Assembly: GCF_910592395.1 (NCBI RefSeq)
Contig: NC_088325.1
Location: 4,121,501 to 4,185,500 of the forward strand
From: Lineus longissimus
Taxonomy: Eukaryota > Nemertea > Pilidiophora > Heteronemertea > Lineidae
DNA length: 64,000 nucleotides
Direction: 5' to 3'
Shown: piece after piece, positions 23,180 to 37,074 of the stretch
Layout: each line of letters opens with the position of its first letter
Numbering within the stretch: position 1 is the stretch's first letter
Notes under the pieces: model-generated
What the model saw: the letters and a program-made list of their open reading frames with translations, nothing else
Databases searched by the model: none
Told to the model about the DNA's origin: nothing
Translations under genes and position numbers: made by a program

Positions 23180-24680
23180 AAGGCGGTAGTTTAATACAAA
23201 AATGAACTTGCAGTGTTTAGATGTTACCTTTCCTGGCCTTTTGTCGTGAAACGTCGCTTGCTTTGCGAATATCTTGATTATAACCCACAGGAGTTTTGGT
23301 TTTGTTTCCCGTCTCCATCGCTGGTGTTGCTATGAACTACTGAACGGATGCTGGGAACGTTCCTGGAAATGACGTCATGACGGAGGGGATGCACTTGCAC
23401 TACGTCATACGTGGCATGACGTCATTATTACGCAAAGAGTTTGACCTGCCGAGTGAACCAGCTTGTTCAAAACACAGTATCAAAGTCACAGACTGGGCAA
23501 AAAGCTATTCCTAGTTGATTTCAACTATTATTTCTCAATTGGCTCTGTTAATCTGTTAATTGGTGAAAAGCGAAGGTGAAAATCAGCAAGATTCAGCGAG
23601 ATTTGGGAAGTATTGGGTGTATGAAATGCCGCACATTTTAGATATATTTCGTCCGGTACCGGTGCAACATCTTTGGGTGTCATCGGTGACACGGTTATCT
23701 GTGTTTGTCATCCCCATTGAAATGTCTTGCGATCTCTATAGCTGTATGTTGTACGGAAACACTGGCATATGGGGAACAAACAAAGGTGTTGCACCGACAC
23801 ACCGCTCGATCAAGCTATCCCCGTTATACCCGAATTTCATGTGTACGGACTACATGTATATAAATGGTAGTCCAAAGCGTTAAAACCGTTGACTACGCAC
23901 GTCAACTTGGCGACGTTTTAACTGATAATGAGTAAAGACTATAAAATCCGGAACATATTAAATCGAAATAAACCTTCTCTAACAACTCAAGGAATAAATT
24001 ATTTCTTTACACAAATTATTATTTTCCGTCTGATTCTGCAAGATCGCACAGTAATGGACGTATGGACTGATTCATGTCAAATGTTGTACATTTTGAGTTC
24101 GAGAGAACTTTCATATCCGGCCACGTTCCGTTGTAAAAGTAGAAATGTCCTGCGGGAAAAAGTGTCCGGTCCTGTTGAATTACAACGGAGTATGGTATTT
24201 GTCTACAAAGAGGCCATGTAATGACTGTCAGAGATTTAGAGCACATACACTTCTCAAAGGCTTAAAGGGTATTTAAAGGGTTGACCATCATACATGTAGG
24301 TACCGCAGTTTTGGCTACAACTTGATATCCTAAAGCAATTAGAACTTCTTCAAAATGAGGTGAATGCCAACTTGAAGGGTGGGAGTCTGTTCTCTTAAAC
24401 ACAATTTTGTACCCGGCTTGGAGATCTTTCAGGCAAATGCATAACCCGTTGACCATGCTGCTCTGTCAGAAAAACACTCAACGAAACGCGAACATTTCCA
24501 TCCCATTATCCAAGCTGTTACTAAGAATACGAAACATGTCGATTTACAGGTATCTCCCTGTTCTTCTTCTCACGCTATTGACCAAGTCGAGCGAAGCAGT
24601 CCTCGCGACGATCACCAACATTCCCTTGCGCTATTGACCAAGTCAAAGCAAGATGTCAACGCGGCGATCGCCCAAATACA
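23180..24680. other. spacer with no supported gene
   Basis: A short imperfect duplication around CTATTGACCAAGTC lies at about 24575-24665. Nothing else was recognised. Confidence 0.4.
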
Positions 24681-24682
24681 AC

Positions 24683-26064
24683 TCACTCCAGGTCCGCCGT
24701 GCCCTGGTGCGGCTGCAGCCAGATCATCCAGCTAAGAGCATACCTCGGGGCGCACATGGCATCGTAATACGTTCCCTGGCTAGTGCAGAAAGGTCTGTAT
24801 GAAGGACACTTACATTCGAAATAATTCTTGTAGGCGGACTTGCACATTTGGTCCCAGGAGCAGAAAGACTAAAAGAAAGATACGGACAATGATTATAGTT
24901 TGGACAATAGCGCAATGCTTGTAGGCCTACCGCTGCCTCACGCGCACTGCGTGTTCGGCATTCTATTACAAATCAAATAAATAAAAACACCGCAATAACT
25001 TAGTCCAGGAGAAGGAGCTACACCCATTATTCGACTTTTTCATTTCGTGCACAGGAGAGGACTGGCTGGCACTAACTTCTGGATGCCTTCTTCTGCGCTC
25101 TCTTTCGAGTTATGAGTTTATGATGAGTCCCCATCATTCATCTTGAACCTCGATGTGCATGTACTGATATTGTTCAGCTTCCAGACATCGCGCAGAGGCC
25201 AGATGCAACACTGCTGGAAGTTCAGAATGCTATCTTTAATTTTCGAATAGTTTACGAATGATCTCAAAAACAAGCAAACAAATAGTTATGTTTGTTTTTG
25301 ATTGCTCGGAAATGATATCAGATTTGGGACGAATCACAAGATGATTATAGTATGGGCCTTATCCAAATAGGAGACATTCCATTTGCATCGAATCTGTATG
25401 GACACGGAGCGGTTGTTTACGTTACTGTTTATTCAGAAAAACTGACTGCATTCAGTTTGGAGGACCATAATCTGTGTAACGAGCATTCATGATATAAACT
25501 TTTTATGAGACAATATATTCCGTTCAGATTCTCTAAACAGTGGCGTTTAACGCAAATGCAACGTCAGGAATGCCCCATCACATTGATATTCCGCCATTAA
25601 ATTGAAAAATTGGTCATTTTGCAGCTCAATCCTCAATGCGATTAACATGTATTTCCAATTTGAGCGGGGTATCGCGTTAACTGCGTGGCGTGGACAGCGC
25701 ATAAGTATGTGCTATCTGGTTGATGAATTAAACATAGAACTTAGCACCAGCAGTTACTAGATGGAACTCGTATGACTCATCAGCGTGTGAGAGTGGTTCT
25801 GTGGCCAGTTTCAAGTCAAGGCTGGCCGGGACTCTGATCTTTAAAGAGTAGTTTTTGTGAACGTTTTCTGCGTGCAGGATACTTGGAATGGGTGCTAAAC
25901 AATACACCTTTTTAACAAAATACTCGTTTGCGAGGCGCTTCACTTACCGGGAATCCATACATATATTTGTCTATTTTGTCATCTATCTTGTGGTAGGAGG
26001 TTTCAGCCAAGATGGCGCCCATCGTTACCATGGCAACCAACAATCCTACAAATTTCCATATCAT
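24683..26064 (-). CDS. small secreted six-cysteine peptide, 2 exons
   Basis: Exon 1 is 26064-25948 and exon 2 is 24868-24683 (303 nt, 100 residues plus TGA). Exon 1 encodes MIWKFVGLLVAMVTMGAILA, a signal peptide, then an acidic/basic linker, and ends at donor GTAAGT in phase 0. Exon 2 follows acceptor TCTTTCTTTTAG, also phase 0. It holds six Cys with spacing C-x5-C-x9-C-x-C-x6-C-x9-C, then a Trp-rich hydrophobic tail. A further acceptor TTTTGTAG just upstream of the ATG (exon edge 26088) suggests a 5' UTR intron. The layout is that of a secreted disulfide-rich peptide (defence, signalling or venom-like classes all possible). No named family is recognised and no function is assigned. Confidence 0.6.
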
Positions 26065-26991
26065 TGCGATTTGTTCTCTTCCCTTTGTCTACAAAATAAG
26101 ACAGGATATACTGATTAGAAAAAAGGCAAAACCATAATTTACCGCGGGCAACGGCTGTCATTGATGAAATCGTACTTTGTGGCTGACAACCAGATTTAGC
26201 AGCGATATGCTAATTGACGTCTGAAGCTTTGATTTTTTTTTTAATTTGCTGAATTAATGACAGTTCAAAGGATCTTTCTGTCATTAGATGAAAAAATCAG
26301 ATGCCTCAGTTTGCATTTGTTTGAAAAAAATGATTTTGAATACTGCAACTCCGATCCAGTCGCACCATATATTTTTCCTTGACAATATTTTCATTCCAAA
26401 GAAATACGTTTTTTTAAAGTTCTGGAAAACATTAGTTTCAAGGTTTTTCGGCCAACATAGATATACCAATTCCCCGCCAACAAAAAAAACGTTTTCGCTA
26501 AAAAGAAAGGAAATCCTAAAGGTTTTACAAATGCCGATGAAAACCTCATTGGCGCATCTAATGTTGCAATCATATGTAAAACACAGAACACGCTCTTTGT
26601 TTTTGGTGTCTATACCTGGGCAAGAAAGACCCCACTCAAGTTGACAATATGTACGGATACTAGTAACTCACACAACGTAGTGAGTGTAATGGTTACGTAT
26701 GTGTATAAAGTGTAAACAAAATTCATATATCCATCATGTCCATCGAATCTGAAAAAATGTGTGCAGACCCATGACAATTCTGGTTCCGGTACAGTTTGTC
26801 GCATTCCATACGGGCCGCGCTTGCCGATCCTGCTTTCACGACGCACCGCAACCACAGTTACCATGATTCCCATTGTTTCCTTCCTCGTGACGCAATTATT
26901 TCATGACGTCATGAGCCATTGACCATTCACGCAAGTAGATTTATTCACACCGGCGCCACTGTCCTGAAGTGCGGATGTGGGACATCATGTA

Positions 26992-27255
26992 TCTAAAAAT
27001 CGTCTGCTAGAACATACAGGACAACAACGTCGGCGGAGACAGTTGTGACATTTCATTGCAGACGAAGTAAACGTCCTTTTCTTCTCGATTTACGTACTTT
27101 ACTTCAAAAAGTCAGTTTTAACACTACTGTACAAATATAGAGTGGTCTTAAAGTTCCATTTGGATAGAGATTTGACGGACTGATTTGGAAATTCATTCCA
27201 ACCATGCAACTGTTTCAGAAATGAGAAAAAGCTCCAGGGTGTCATGACATGCATG
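26992..27255. repeat. direct duplication, copy 1
   Basis: Blocks 26992-27060 and about 27160-27255 recur, joined together, at 27358-27521. The 100 or so bp between them are missing from the second copy. Confidence 0.8.
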
Positions 27256-27357
27256 ATGTGTCTTGCCTCTGCATTTTCGTACTCGAGGGTTTTCAACTTT
27301 CATATCATTGAAGAAATAATTCATTCCAATCTACAAGTATATCAATCACATCATTTA

Positions 27358-27521
27358 TTTAAAAATCGTCTGCTAGGACATACAGGACAACGTCGGTGGA
27401 GACAGTTGTGACATTTCAATTTTCATTGCATAGAGATTTGACGGACTGATTTGGAAATTCATTCCAACCATGCAACTGTTTCAGAAATGAGAAAAAGCTC
27501 CTGGGTGTCATGACATGCATT
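27358..27521. repeat. direct duplication, copy 2
   Basis: Shorter copy of 26992-27255, about 95 percent identical where both exist. Starts at AAAAATCGTCTGCTAGGACA and ends at CATGACATGCAT. Confidence 0.8.
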
Positions 27522-29328
27522 CAATTATTATTTCACCACAAAGAGCTGCTTCTTTCAGCAGATATGAGACAGCTACCGGGCCGGGGACTATTTCTTTATG
27601 GGGCCTTATTGTTCAGTGTCTCCAAGGAATTCTATTTTTAGAGTCCAATGGGGGGGGGGGGGTTAGGTGGGCCTTCCCCCAAATGTACTGACTAAAACCT
27701 GTCACTTTCAGAGAACGGGGAGGGGGTTTGGGGGACTCATCCCCCAATGTACTGGCTATATATGTCAGAAGGACGGGGGTTTGGGGGGCTCCCCCATGTC
27801 AAACAGTTGTGTGAGTTCACTAGAGATTGCTCTTTACATATTACATGGAGCTTGGAGCAAGAACACATTTTACACTCTATAATGCACGGCTTCCCAAGAT
27901 ACTGATGGATCGGAGTGGCTACCGGAGAATGTTCATGGATGCTTAACCACGAAAGGGAGGTTGCCAGACTTGCTGTATTGATGTTGCATCCCTCGATGCA
28001 GGGGGTGTACTCGTCGCAAGAGAGAGATGTGCTGACGTAACAGCTCATCGACGGGCGTAGCCTTGAGGGATGTGGTGTGTCAAAACCTGTCTTCGGCCCG
28101 TTTCGGTCCCCACGGAATCGGTCAAAAACAACAACGTTCTCGCGAAAAAACTGCCATGAAAGTCGAAAATATCTTCAGTTTCGTGATTTAAGTCGAAATA
28201 AATCGAATACAGCAGTGATGTCACTCAAGAAGCAGGAGTGAGTGACTTTATTATGTAAATTCACAATCAACCGTAAGGATGAATTTCTAGTACCCGGTTC
28301 ATCTATTGGGCTGTCAATGCCTGAGAGTTTTCTTCGGGGTCGGTCGGCCTATATATATTTTGAATGCCTAGACTAAAACCAGGTAAATTGTAGTTGTCAC
28401 CAAGGTTCATCTTGGTGTTTTCTCTATTCTGGAATGTCATGAGCATAAGAAAGATGGTGGTCACCTCTCTTCTGTCCGTGTCTCGGATGATATTGCTGCC
28501 AGTGATTGATGGGAATGAATTAATCAGCCTGCAATTTGGACCAACACCGGTCCGTGTCTCGGGGGATGCTGCTGCCAGTAATTGATAGGAACATCTCTGT
28601 CTGAAGCTCACATTTTGACCCCCTGAAGCACTAACATAGAGCAATTTTGATGTGTTTGAATCCACTCTCTCTTACAATTAATTAGAAAATTAGTAAACTA
28701 TTTCATAGTGATTTCTTACTACGCTGAGAGTTTCTGTACTGACTGTGAAATTCGTTGGGTAAACGAAAGAATTATTCTAAACTTTTTTCCACTTGGTTTT
28801 AGCTAGAACAACTAACTATGGTTGATTCACAACTATTTTTACAAGTTTCACAGTTGGTACAATAGGAACTACCAGATTTGTGAACCCACCAGTTCAGATT
28901 GTTTGAATTGTCCATTGATCCACGTCTGATTTCTGGGACCACGGCAGAGGGTGTAAATTAAAATGTCTGTTGCTAATCAGAGCAGAGCGCACCCACCCAA
29001 GTAACAATCGGAAAACAACCGGATCAGGAGTCGGTGTTGGTCCAAATTACTGGCTAATTGAATTGGAGTGTCTCTATTTTTAAGTGCGATCACGTGCATG
29101 TCAATCATTTGAATTCTAAATAGAGATGTAGATAGAATCAATCACTTGAAAAACCGAAGCATCCAGAAGTGATCGAACTTTGGGCTGAAATGATACCATA
29201 AAGGAACATACATAAAGGTACAGCTAAAGATTATGAAATTTTCTAACCACTATGAAACTTCGCCTTTTTAGTCTCCGAAGCACCTTCATTTATTTATCTA
29301 TCCAATGATGTTTATTTTGTTTCAATAG

Positions 29329-29562
29329 ATCGTTGACAGATACCGCGCGATAGAGCCTTCTTGGAGGAAAAATCGCCAGTCTGAACTCGGGATATCAATA
29401 ACCTACAGTTTATCAGTCTGTCCTGATTGTGTTCTGATCGGAGTAAGGAAAATCTATGTGATAGCATTGAATAACATTGCTATTTTCGAATCCTACGAGG
29501 AGGTTTATGATGATACTTTGCCGTTTCCGTATGATACCCCAGAGGATACCACTCAAAGATAG
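29329..29562 (+). CDS. candidate orphan terminal exon (77 residues)
   Basis: An acceptor TTTGTTTCAATAG is followed by an open frame of 77 codons and TAG. It contains RYRAIEPSWRKNRQSELGIS, then CPDCVLIGVRKIYVIA, then an acidic C terminus. The alternating hydrophobic strands and paired Cys are protein-like and the codon use is unbiased. No upstream exon or family was identified, so this is a last exon of an unknown gene at best. Confidence 0.35.
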   Translation: MVDRYRAIEPSWRKNRQSELGISITYSLSVCPDCVLIGVRKIYVIALNNIAIFESYEEVYDDTLPFPYDTPEDTTQR

Positions 29563-29569
29563 TTACGAT

Positions 29570-32500
29570 GCGGCGTAGTATTTGGCAAACAATGGTAGCA
29601 AGACAGAGCGAACACTGAGTCATCTTTCTGTTCACTCTTGACAACAATGGGCTACACTGATGACCTCCGTTTTCATGGCCGCATCATTAGCTGTTGCGGC
29701 GCTACAGACGACCTACTTCCATCTAACATTCTCTTAGCCAGAAAGGTTAAAATAAGTTGTTTTAACTATCGAAATAGAACTTTACCATTATTCATCACTA
29801 CCTTTTTTTAGCGAGAACAACTTATCAAATAATAGTTTCACTATTTCTTTTTGCAAATTCACAGAAACAGGAACGGCGAAATCAGTTAAGTTATAGGAGT
29901 GCATGCTCCAAGGTTAAGTCCTTAATCTCGAAGGCGCAGTGTGTTGATCAGCCATTTGTCACAGACATCGGTGGATGCGGGTCACGTTTACGATGTGCTC
30001 ATTATGTCTTATCATTCCTGGACCCAGTTTGGGAATGAAGATGAATATTTCACGAGCAGCAACCGAGTGTTGAGCTTGATATCCAGGGTGGAGGACGCCA
30101 CTCGTTTATTGATGGATTCTCCAAGGCAGACATCAGATACAAGCATATCTCTGCCAGTATTGTCGTCCATTGCGCGTGTATTGCATATATGATATACGCA
30201 AATGCATGCAGCAAGAATAGTCGAACAAAGGCAAAATGCAATAAACGTCACGATTTCCTAAATATTTTCGAGTGTGCTCTTTCTGTTTAATATTACTAAG
30301 GCGAATATCTATCAGCCAATTAAAACTGTTCATGGGGCAAAACTCGCCTCGCTTCAAATCATCGTCTGCTTTACGAGCCAAATCACCTTGTCATTTTTCA
30401 CACTATACAGAATAGTGTGCATAAAAACACCAAAGAGCACTCCGTTATGGGAAGAAAATGTTCGTGTAAAGACTTGAAGTACACGTTGACGACCTTTTCC
30501 ACATTTTTTGAAACACAAAAAGACACAAGTCTGGTAGTTACGTTGGTGAGTGATTTCAGCACATTCATGATTAGATTCAATTGCGGCCCTTTCAAGCACT
30601 GACAGTTTACAAGGTATAGGACCACCTCACCACGCCGCTATCACTGCGCCAGAGTTGATGATCACCAGTAAACAGGTCAACTGTTATAATCATTACCAGT
30701 AGAATAACAGACACTGACATACTAATATATGGGCCATTCTCGTAGTTAATACGCGTGACTCATCCAAAAAACATAAGGGCTCTCACATAGTGAGGTCGTT
30801 TCGTTGGGGCTTTTCCCATGGGCTTGATGCGTCGATAGAATTGCAGTTCAAACAGGGCGGCGTGCCTAATAGGCAAAAGAGCGTAATGAACATTGCATAA
30901 TGTGCATGTGTAATACTGAATTAAATCAGTCATCAGGTCCACAGATTCACTGTTCCAATCCTTGTGACATTGTTGATGGAGGAAAAGGAAGAAATCAAAT
31001 ATGAGGAAATGTTTATATTAAACTCATCTGACCAGGTCTACAACATGCATGTTCACAGTTCGGGATCCCAAGGCTAACTGAATTTGGAGGGAAACTCAGT
31101 AGACCAGGAAAACTATACAAACAATAATAGCTGATAAAGCACATGCAATGAAATGACATAAGGCTCAGGGACCGTGAAGGCCCAAAATAACCTGAGCTAA
31201 ACCATTGGTCATAGCAGACTTAAAGGGGGAATAAACTCTTCAAACTGTTCAAATTGAACCTGTTACACATGCTTTGTGAAAGAATGCAGGCTTGTGACTA
31301 TGGGGATATCAATTTTATTTTCGATTGATTTTGGCGCGTGAAGATGCCCTTTACCAAAAATATAATAATAATTCAAAAAATAAGTTTGACAATTATAAAA
31401 GTCTTACTCTCACCAGGGATGGCGATGAAACTATATCCCCCCTATTTACGCAACCTGCTTTAGTGGTAGCCAATTAATTGAATCATGATTAATGTCATTA
31501 GAATAAACCTCACTACTTCTTGTTTCCATTGCAAAATCTTTTTATCTAGAAAAAAAGATCATAAAAGATCAATTCGATTTTAAAACTAGCGACACTTTTG
31601 ATTGACACCCTGTATCTTTGCACGCTATCAGTAGACAATAGCTAAGACCACAAGGGTGATGTCCCGGTTGCTATCTGAAATATTCATGACAATGTGCTCG
31701 GATGGAAATAAACATGGCCGGCAAATTGGTTCGAAGTTTGAGTTCAATTAATCAGAAAGTCACCCCAGGGTTGGACTCACAGTCGATTTGGTGAACTGTG
31801 GTTGAAATTTACGTCGGATCGTAAAGCTTTCTTTCAAGAGACGACACCCTTCTTGCATAATGCTTAATCATACCTCTTTTGAGGGAATTACTGGGGAAGC
31901 ATCTATTTTAGGTGTGGGTATCATATTTCGACTTGTACTGAAAAAAACCTCCTTGGAGTATAGTTTAGTGGAAACATTAATTCAATAAGGGGCGCGCGCT
32001 GTATCATCACATGACCAGTTTTGCTGACAACATTTGATGATACTTCCGCCTACCGCCCACGCGAAAAGCACGGATTTTGACGGACATTATCTCGACGTCA
32101 CTCCATGACTTCCACCTGACAATATGATCATAGGACATCGACTTTCCTTGTTTTTTTTCTGTGTAGCGAATACCAGCTAGCTGGCATAGTAGGGAATTGC
32201 TCAATCGGGCCTTTTTGTTGGTCTCGCTCGGCTTACGACAAGCATATCAAGCATGATCAACGACTCAAAACCTGCCCCTATGTAAAGAAAACTTCCTAGG
32301 AATTTGCATACCGTACGCCATGACCCAATATAATCGTCAACACGCCGTGCGATAATGAGAAAGATTTCTAAAGCCGAGATGCCGTTATTTCAAAAATCAA
32401 TTCATCTATTTGCTAATTTTATCAAGAAAATGTATTTGGAACATCATATAAACAGACAGTGTGAAAACATTTTGGATACTTTATTTTCGGTCAATCTCGT

Positions 32501-34600
32501 TTTAGAGATCGGTAAAGAATTTGTGGGAAATAGCTTCACGTCACGTGATGAGACATTTCAATCAATCGATTTCTCTGGCAAATACAGTGCTCATCAGCCA
32601 GCAACATGTCAGCGCTAGCGTCCTATGAACACCCGAGCAGCTGTATCGAACACTTCCGAGCATAAATAGCACTCGCGAAGGTTGCCGAATGTTTTTGGTT
32701 TCATGATTAAGCAATTTTGCCAAGCCACAAGATGTCCGGGATGATGGGTTTTGATCAAATTAATTTACAGTAGTTTTCACAAGGTCGGCCCATCAAGTCG
32801 AATGGCCATGAAAATCAATATCTATCACGAATGGTATTAGGTGACACCAACACGATTATTCACTTTTGATTTTCAATAGCTCCCAAAAGAAAAACAGATT
32901 TTAGCCACATGTAGTTGAAATGAGTACTTTTCCTTCCCAATTCTTCATTCAATCTCTCATTACCTGTAATTGAAGAGTTCAGATGCAAAGCTACCAAATC
33001 GACTTCAGGTCTTATAAAGGAAAGATTCATTTAAGAGTGGCCGGAGTTTTAAGAGTTTTAAGAGTTTGTTCGATGGCAGACGACACACAATTAAACCTGC
33101 TCGGTAACAACGGTAACAATATCGAACAATCTTAAAGAAAAAAGTATTGACTTCAGCTACATGTGGCCTAAATCTAGTGATCTTATGATGAATATCTAAA
33201 ATACTTTTGGATTCAAACTCATAAGTATATAATTATCTTTATGTCACCGGGTAGTACTTGATTGAAATTGATCGTTTGGTTTCGAATTTCCCGATGCAGT
33301 TCAGTTCTAAGAGAAAACTAAATCGAATGTTTCACTGCCCAAGACAGATATCATTTGTTTGACAAAAAACCCTCCAAATAAGCGTTATTGAAAGCTGGTG
33401 GCTAATGCACAACAGTCAAACTTTCGAAAAACGATTAGCGTGAAATTAGCATGATATGAATGATTCGTTTACTCCTAAAAGAAGAACCATTCGACCCCTT
33501 CCACCCCTCCCACCCAGACACGCACACTTCAAGCAGAAACCATAATAAAAGAAAAGTAGTTTAGAATTACGTATCTTTTCAAAAAAAAACAAAATTATTT
33601 ATTACAATATCTCAACAGAAGAGTACAAAAATTCATGAATTCTTCCATTTAGAAGCAGCAGTTTATCTGGCGAACATGCCAAACAACTTGCAAAACATTT
33701 CCAGAATTGTTGTATGCAATGAATCCCAATGAACATCAAATGAAAATGACAATGTTACTGCACTAACCTTAATAGCAGATCCAATTATTCCGAAGCCCTC
33801 AATTGAAAAATTCCAATCGAAAAGAAAAGACGCACAGTGTCACTCGCCAAGCAGCACGAAGAATTCTCTCTGCCCTCATCGGTTGCCATTACAACAAGTG
33901 ATCACAGGCGCGTGAAGATACCAGAAGGAACAATCAGTTATCGATCATCTCAGTTCAAACTGTAAGAGAAAACACACTTAAAACCTCCTCGAAACGAGCT
34001 TCGGAACATCGAAAAAACACACTTAAAACCTCCTGGAAAAATGGCTTCGGAACATCGATAATGTGGCGGACGAACATGGGCAATGAAGAGAGATGACATG
34101 CTTCATCAATTGGCCTGGTGTGACCACAGGGGAAACAGGGAAAGGGAAATAATGGCCAGTTTCCCTTAACATGTAAAGTATGCATCTGTACCGTACCTCT
34201 AGTTTAACAGTTCAAAATAATCATCGTAAAAGAGTTTATATCATGTTTGACGATTTTAGCATCGTTTTCATTATTTTGTTTTTGCAAATATTTACGTAAT
34301 TTAGTTGAGAACCCTAAAATACATTATGTGGTTATACGAACAAGCGTGAAGATGTGAAGAAGATATTTAATATTTGTTTTCAAAATTTCGAAAATTTGTC
34401 ATTCAAGACAAAAAACCCAACTGCCATATGTTTTGGAGAAGTATTTCTCCATGGTGGTTTGTTTATCATTGGCAACACGTGACCAACTGACTCTGTTTTA
34501 AAATATATATGCATCACCAAATGTTATGTCAAAGGGATCAGATTGAATAAATATTGATAGCGGTCTGAATACTTGGCGCAATCGAACTAGGGACATTCAT
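29570..34600. other. gene-poor region
   Basis: No supported gene. A 47-bp imperfect tandem duplication lies at about 33968-34060 (AACACACTTAAAACCTCCT repeated). Confidence 0.4.
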
Positions 34601-34608
34601 TATCTGAC

Positions 34609-37030
34609 TTTACTTGAGTGGACTATGACATATCTTATAAGGACACTGTAGTCATTAATTATTGAGACGACATAGTTAACCTTCGATCTGCTTTTGTTTT
34701 CTTGCTTTCAAATGATAAATATCGGTTATCAGCTGAGGGTATAGACTATATAGACTATAGAGGGTATAGATTATTGATAGATTGTCTGAAGCATGAAAGA
34801 TCGAACTCGAATAGGTCCGATTTTGAAAACCAATATCATGAGTGTTGACCTTACTCTATTCGTCGATAGTTGCCCGGGTCATTTGAAGATTGTCGTTTGT
34901 TTTTTTCGAGTTGGCATTGTAAGCTTTTTTCCACTATTCTGATGTGTGATAGTGAGGTCACATCGTTACGCTAAACAACACTTCTCCATGTGCCTGAAAT
35001 TGTTTGACACAAAAAACACCTCAACTGTTCTACTGTGTTAAAATGAATATCGGGCAAAGACTTCATAGCTTTTGAACTTAAACGTGTTAATGGCTGTCCT
35101 CCCTCAATGTCGCTGTGGAAATCGTTGAGTGTCGGTGAGAGTGATAAAGCCTCTCTTCGCCCTTTACAAAAAGTCCGTCCAAACTTTTAATAATTGTGAC
35201 CCGAGTACGCTTTTTAAAGCAATTGGGCAATAAATTAAGGTCGTGACTACTGATTCTCGGCCCAGGATATATCGTTTTTTTCAGAGAAGAAAATAAACGC
35301 TTGTCTAAAGTTCTATTATCTGGGAAGTGGAAGGACAAAACATATCCAAAATCTGTACAAATTTTCTGATTCACCTGAGTGGACTATGACACATTTTGAT
35401 AAGGCCACTGTCATAAATCATGATATTGTGGTTATCGAAAAACATAATTAACCTTTCGATCCTCATTTGCTTTGTTTTCTTGCTTTTGACTGATGCGTTT
35501 CGGCGAACAGTTGACATCATGAGTGTTGACCTAGTTTTCATAAATACACATTAGAATAGTGGAAAATAGTGAATGTACTCATCAAAATGTCACAAAATAA
35601 ACCAAGAATTTTCCCCTAATGTACATATTGAGGCGGTGAATTGGCATGATGAACACACGAAAAACTTTTAATTATTGTGACCCGAGTAGGCTTTTTAAAG
35701 TAATTGTGCAATACATCAAGGTCGTGACTACGGATTCTCGGCCAAGTATATGACTGTATCGTTTTTTTCAGAGAAGAAAATAAACGCTTGTCTAAAGTTC
35801 TATTATCTTGGAAGTGGAAGCACAATACATGTCCAAAATCTATACACAGTTCAGATAACGTGTTGTTATTTTATGTTAATTTCATCACACTGACTATTAG
35901 TCCATTCTTAAACAGTATGATTTCTGTTGGACAGACAGTAAATCACAATTGTAGGTCAGTAACCTAACACTTTCGTTATTTTAGGATCACACCGGGATCA
36001 CTAAGCGCAACATAATATACCGCCATCAACCTTAAGAAGATCAGTCCACATTTTGTTGATTGTTTTGTAGCAGATTTGGCTGGTAATGTGATGAGATACA
36101 AGATTGACATAATTAATGTAACATGATCGATATCTCTGAGTGTTTAGGCTTTACATATGAGTCACACGTAAATACTTTCACTTTTAGGAATACCACGTAT
36201 TGTCCCTTTGTTTATTTTTCTGATAAATGTAGTAAAGTCAAGCTCTCTCCACTTGCTAGTTCAAACATTGTGAGGATCAACGCATAGAGGGCTAACTCGA
36301 GTCAAATCGGAGTCAACATATTTCAATGCTTTCCTGTGCAATACATGGAAACTACTAATCTAACTGGAGGTAACTGGGCAGCTAACCGAGAGCTTGGTAA
36401 AATTTCCCTTTAGAATACAAATGGCCCTTTAATCAATTTACCACTTGACTATATTATGCACATAGAAAAGTTGCATATTGCATGGTCTTAAATGTTATGT
36501 CCGCATTCATTGTTTGAGGCGCTGGAGATAAAACTACTGGACGGAATTATTTGAATTCTTTGTCTTTCTCTCTCTCAAGGCCAAACACAATCTTTTCACT
36601 TTAGTAACCATGGTAGCGAAATATTTTTTTGTATTCTGTGTATATTGACGTAGTGCACTGAATTCGGATATTTTCCGCTCTGTACGGTTGATTTTTGACA
36701 GATTTTAATGAATTGTTTAGGTGATTATTTTTTGTGCTTATCTACTCATGTACCACGAATAATGATCTGTCGACTCTATCCTACTCCTCGATATTTGCCG
36801 GGGTCATTTGACGATTTTCGTTCGTTCTTTCACGTCGGCATTGCAAAAGCTTTCTTCCACCATTCTCACCATTCTGAGGTGTGATAGTGAGGTTACTACG
36901 TCATTACGCAGAACACCCCCTCCCCCATGTGCCTGATATCGTGTAATACAAAAAAGCTCTTCAGCTGTTCTACTGTGTTAAAACGAAGATCAGGCAAAGA
37001 CTTCAGAGCTGTTGAAATTAAACGTGTTAA
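34609..37030. repeat. mosaic of local duplications
   Basis: At least three sequence blocks occur twice in direct orientation: 34609-34735 with 35372-35500; 34856-35092 with 36776-37030; 35181-35372 with 35661-35855. Identity is roughly 75 to 90 percent by eye. Open frames here overlap the duplicated blocks and are not taken as genes. Confidence 0.75.
36279..36420 (+). repeat. dispersed repeat shared with 46424-46600
   Basis: Shares GAGCTAACTCGGGTCAAATC-like, TGGAAACTACT and CTGGGCAGC segments with the copy near 46.5 kb. Confidence 0.6.
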
Positions 37031-37074
37031 TTCTTCGATACTGATTTTGGATGGGCATTGAAAAGTCATTACAA

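Noticed and set aside
28303-28665. 120-codon minus-strand frame
   Set aside because: It spans an internal duplication (GTCCGTGTCTCGG block) and shows no family pattern.
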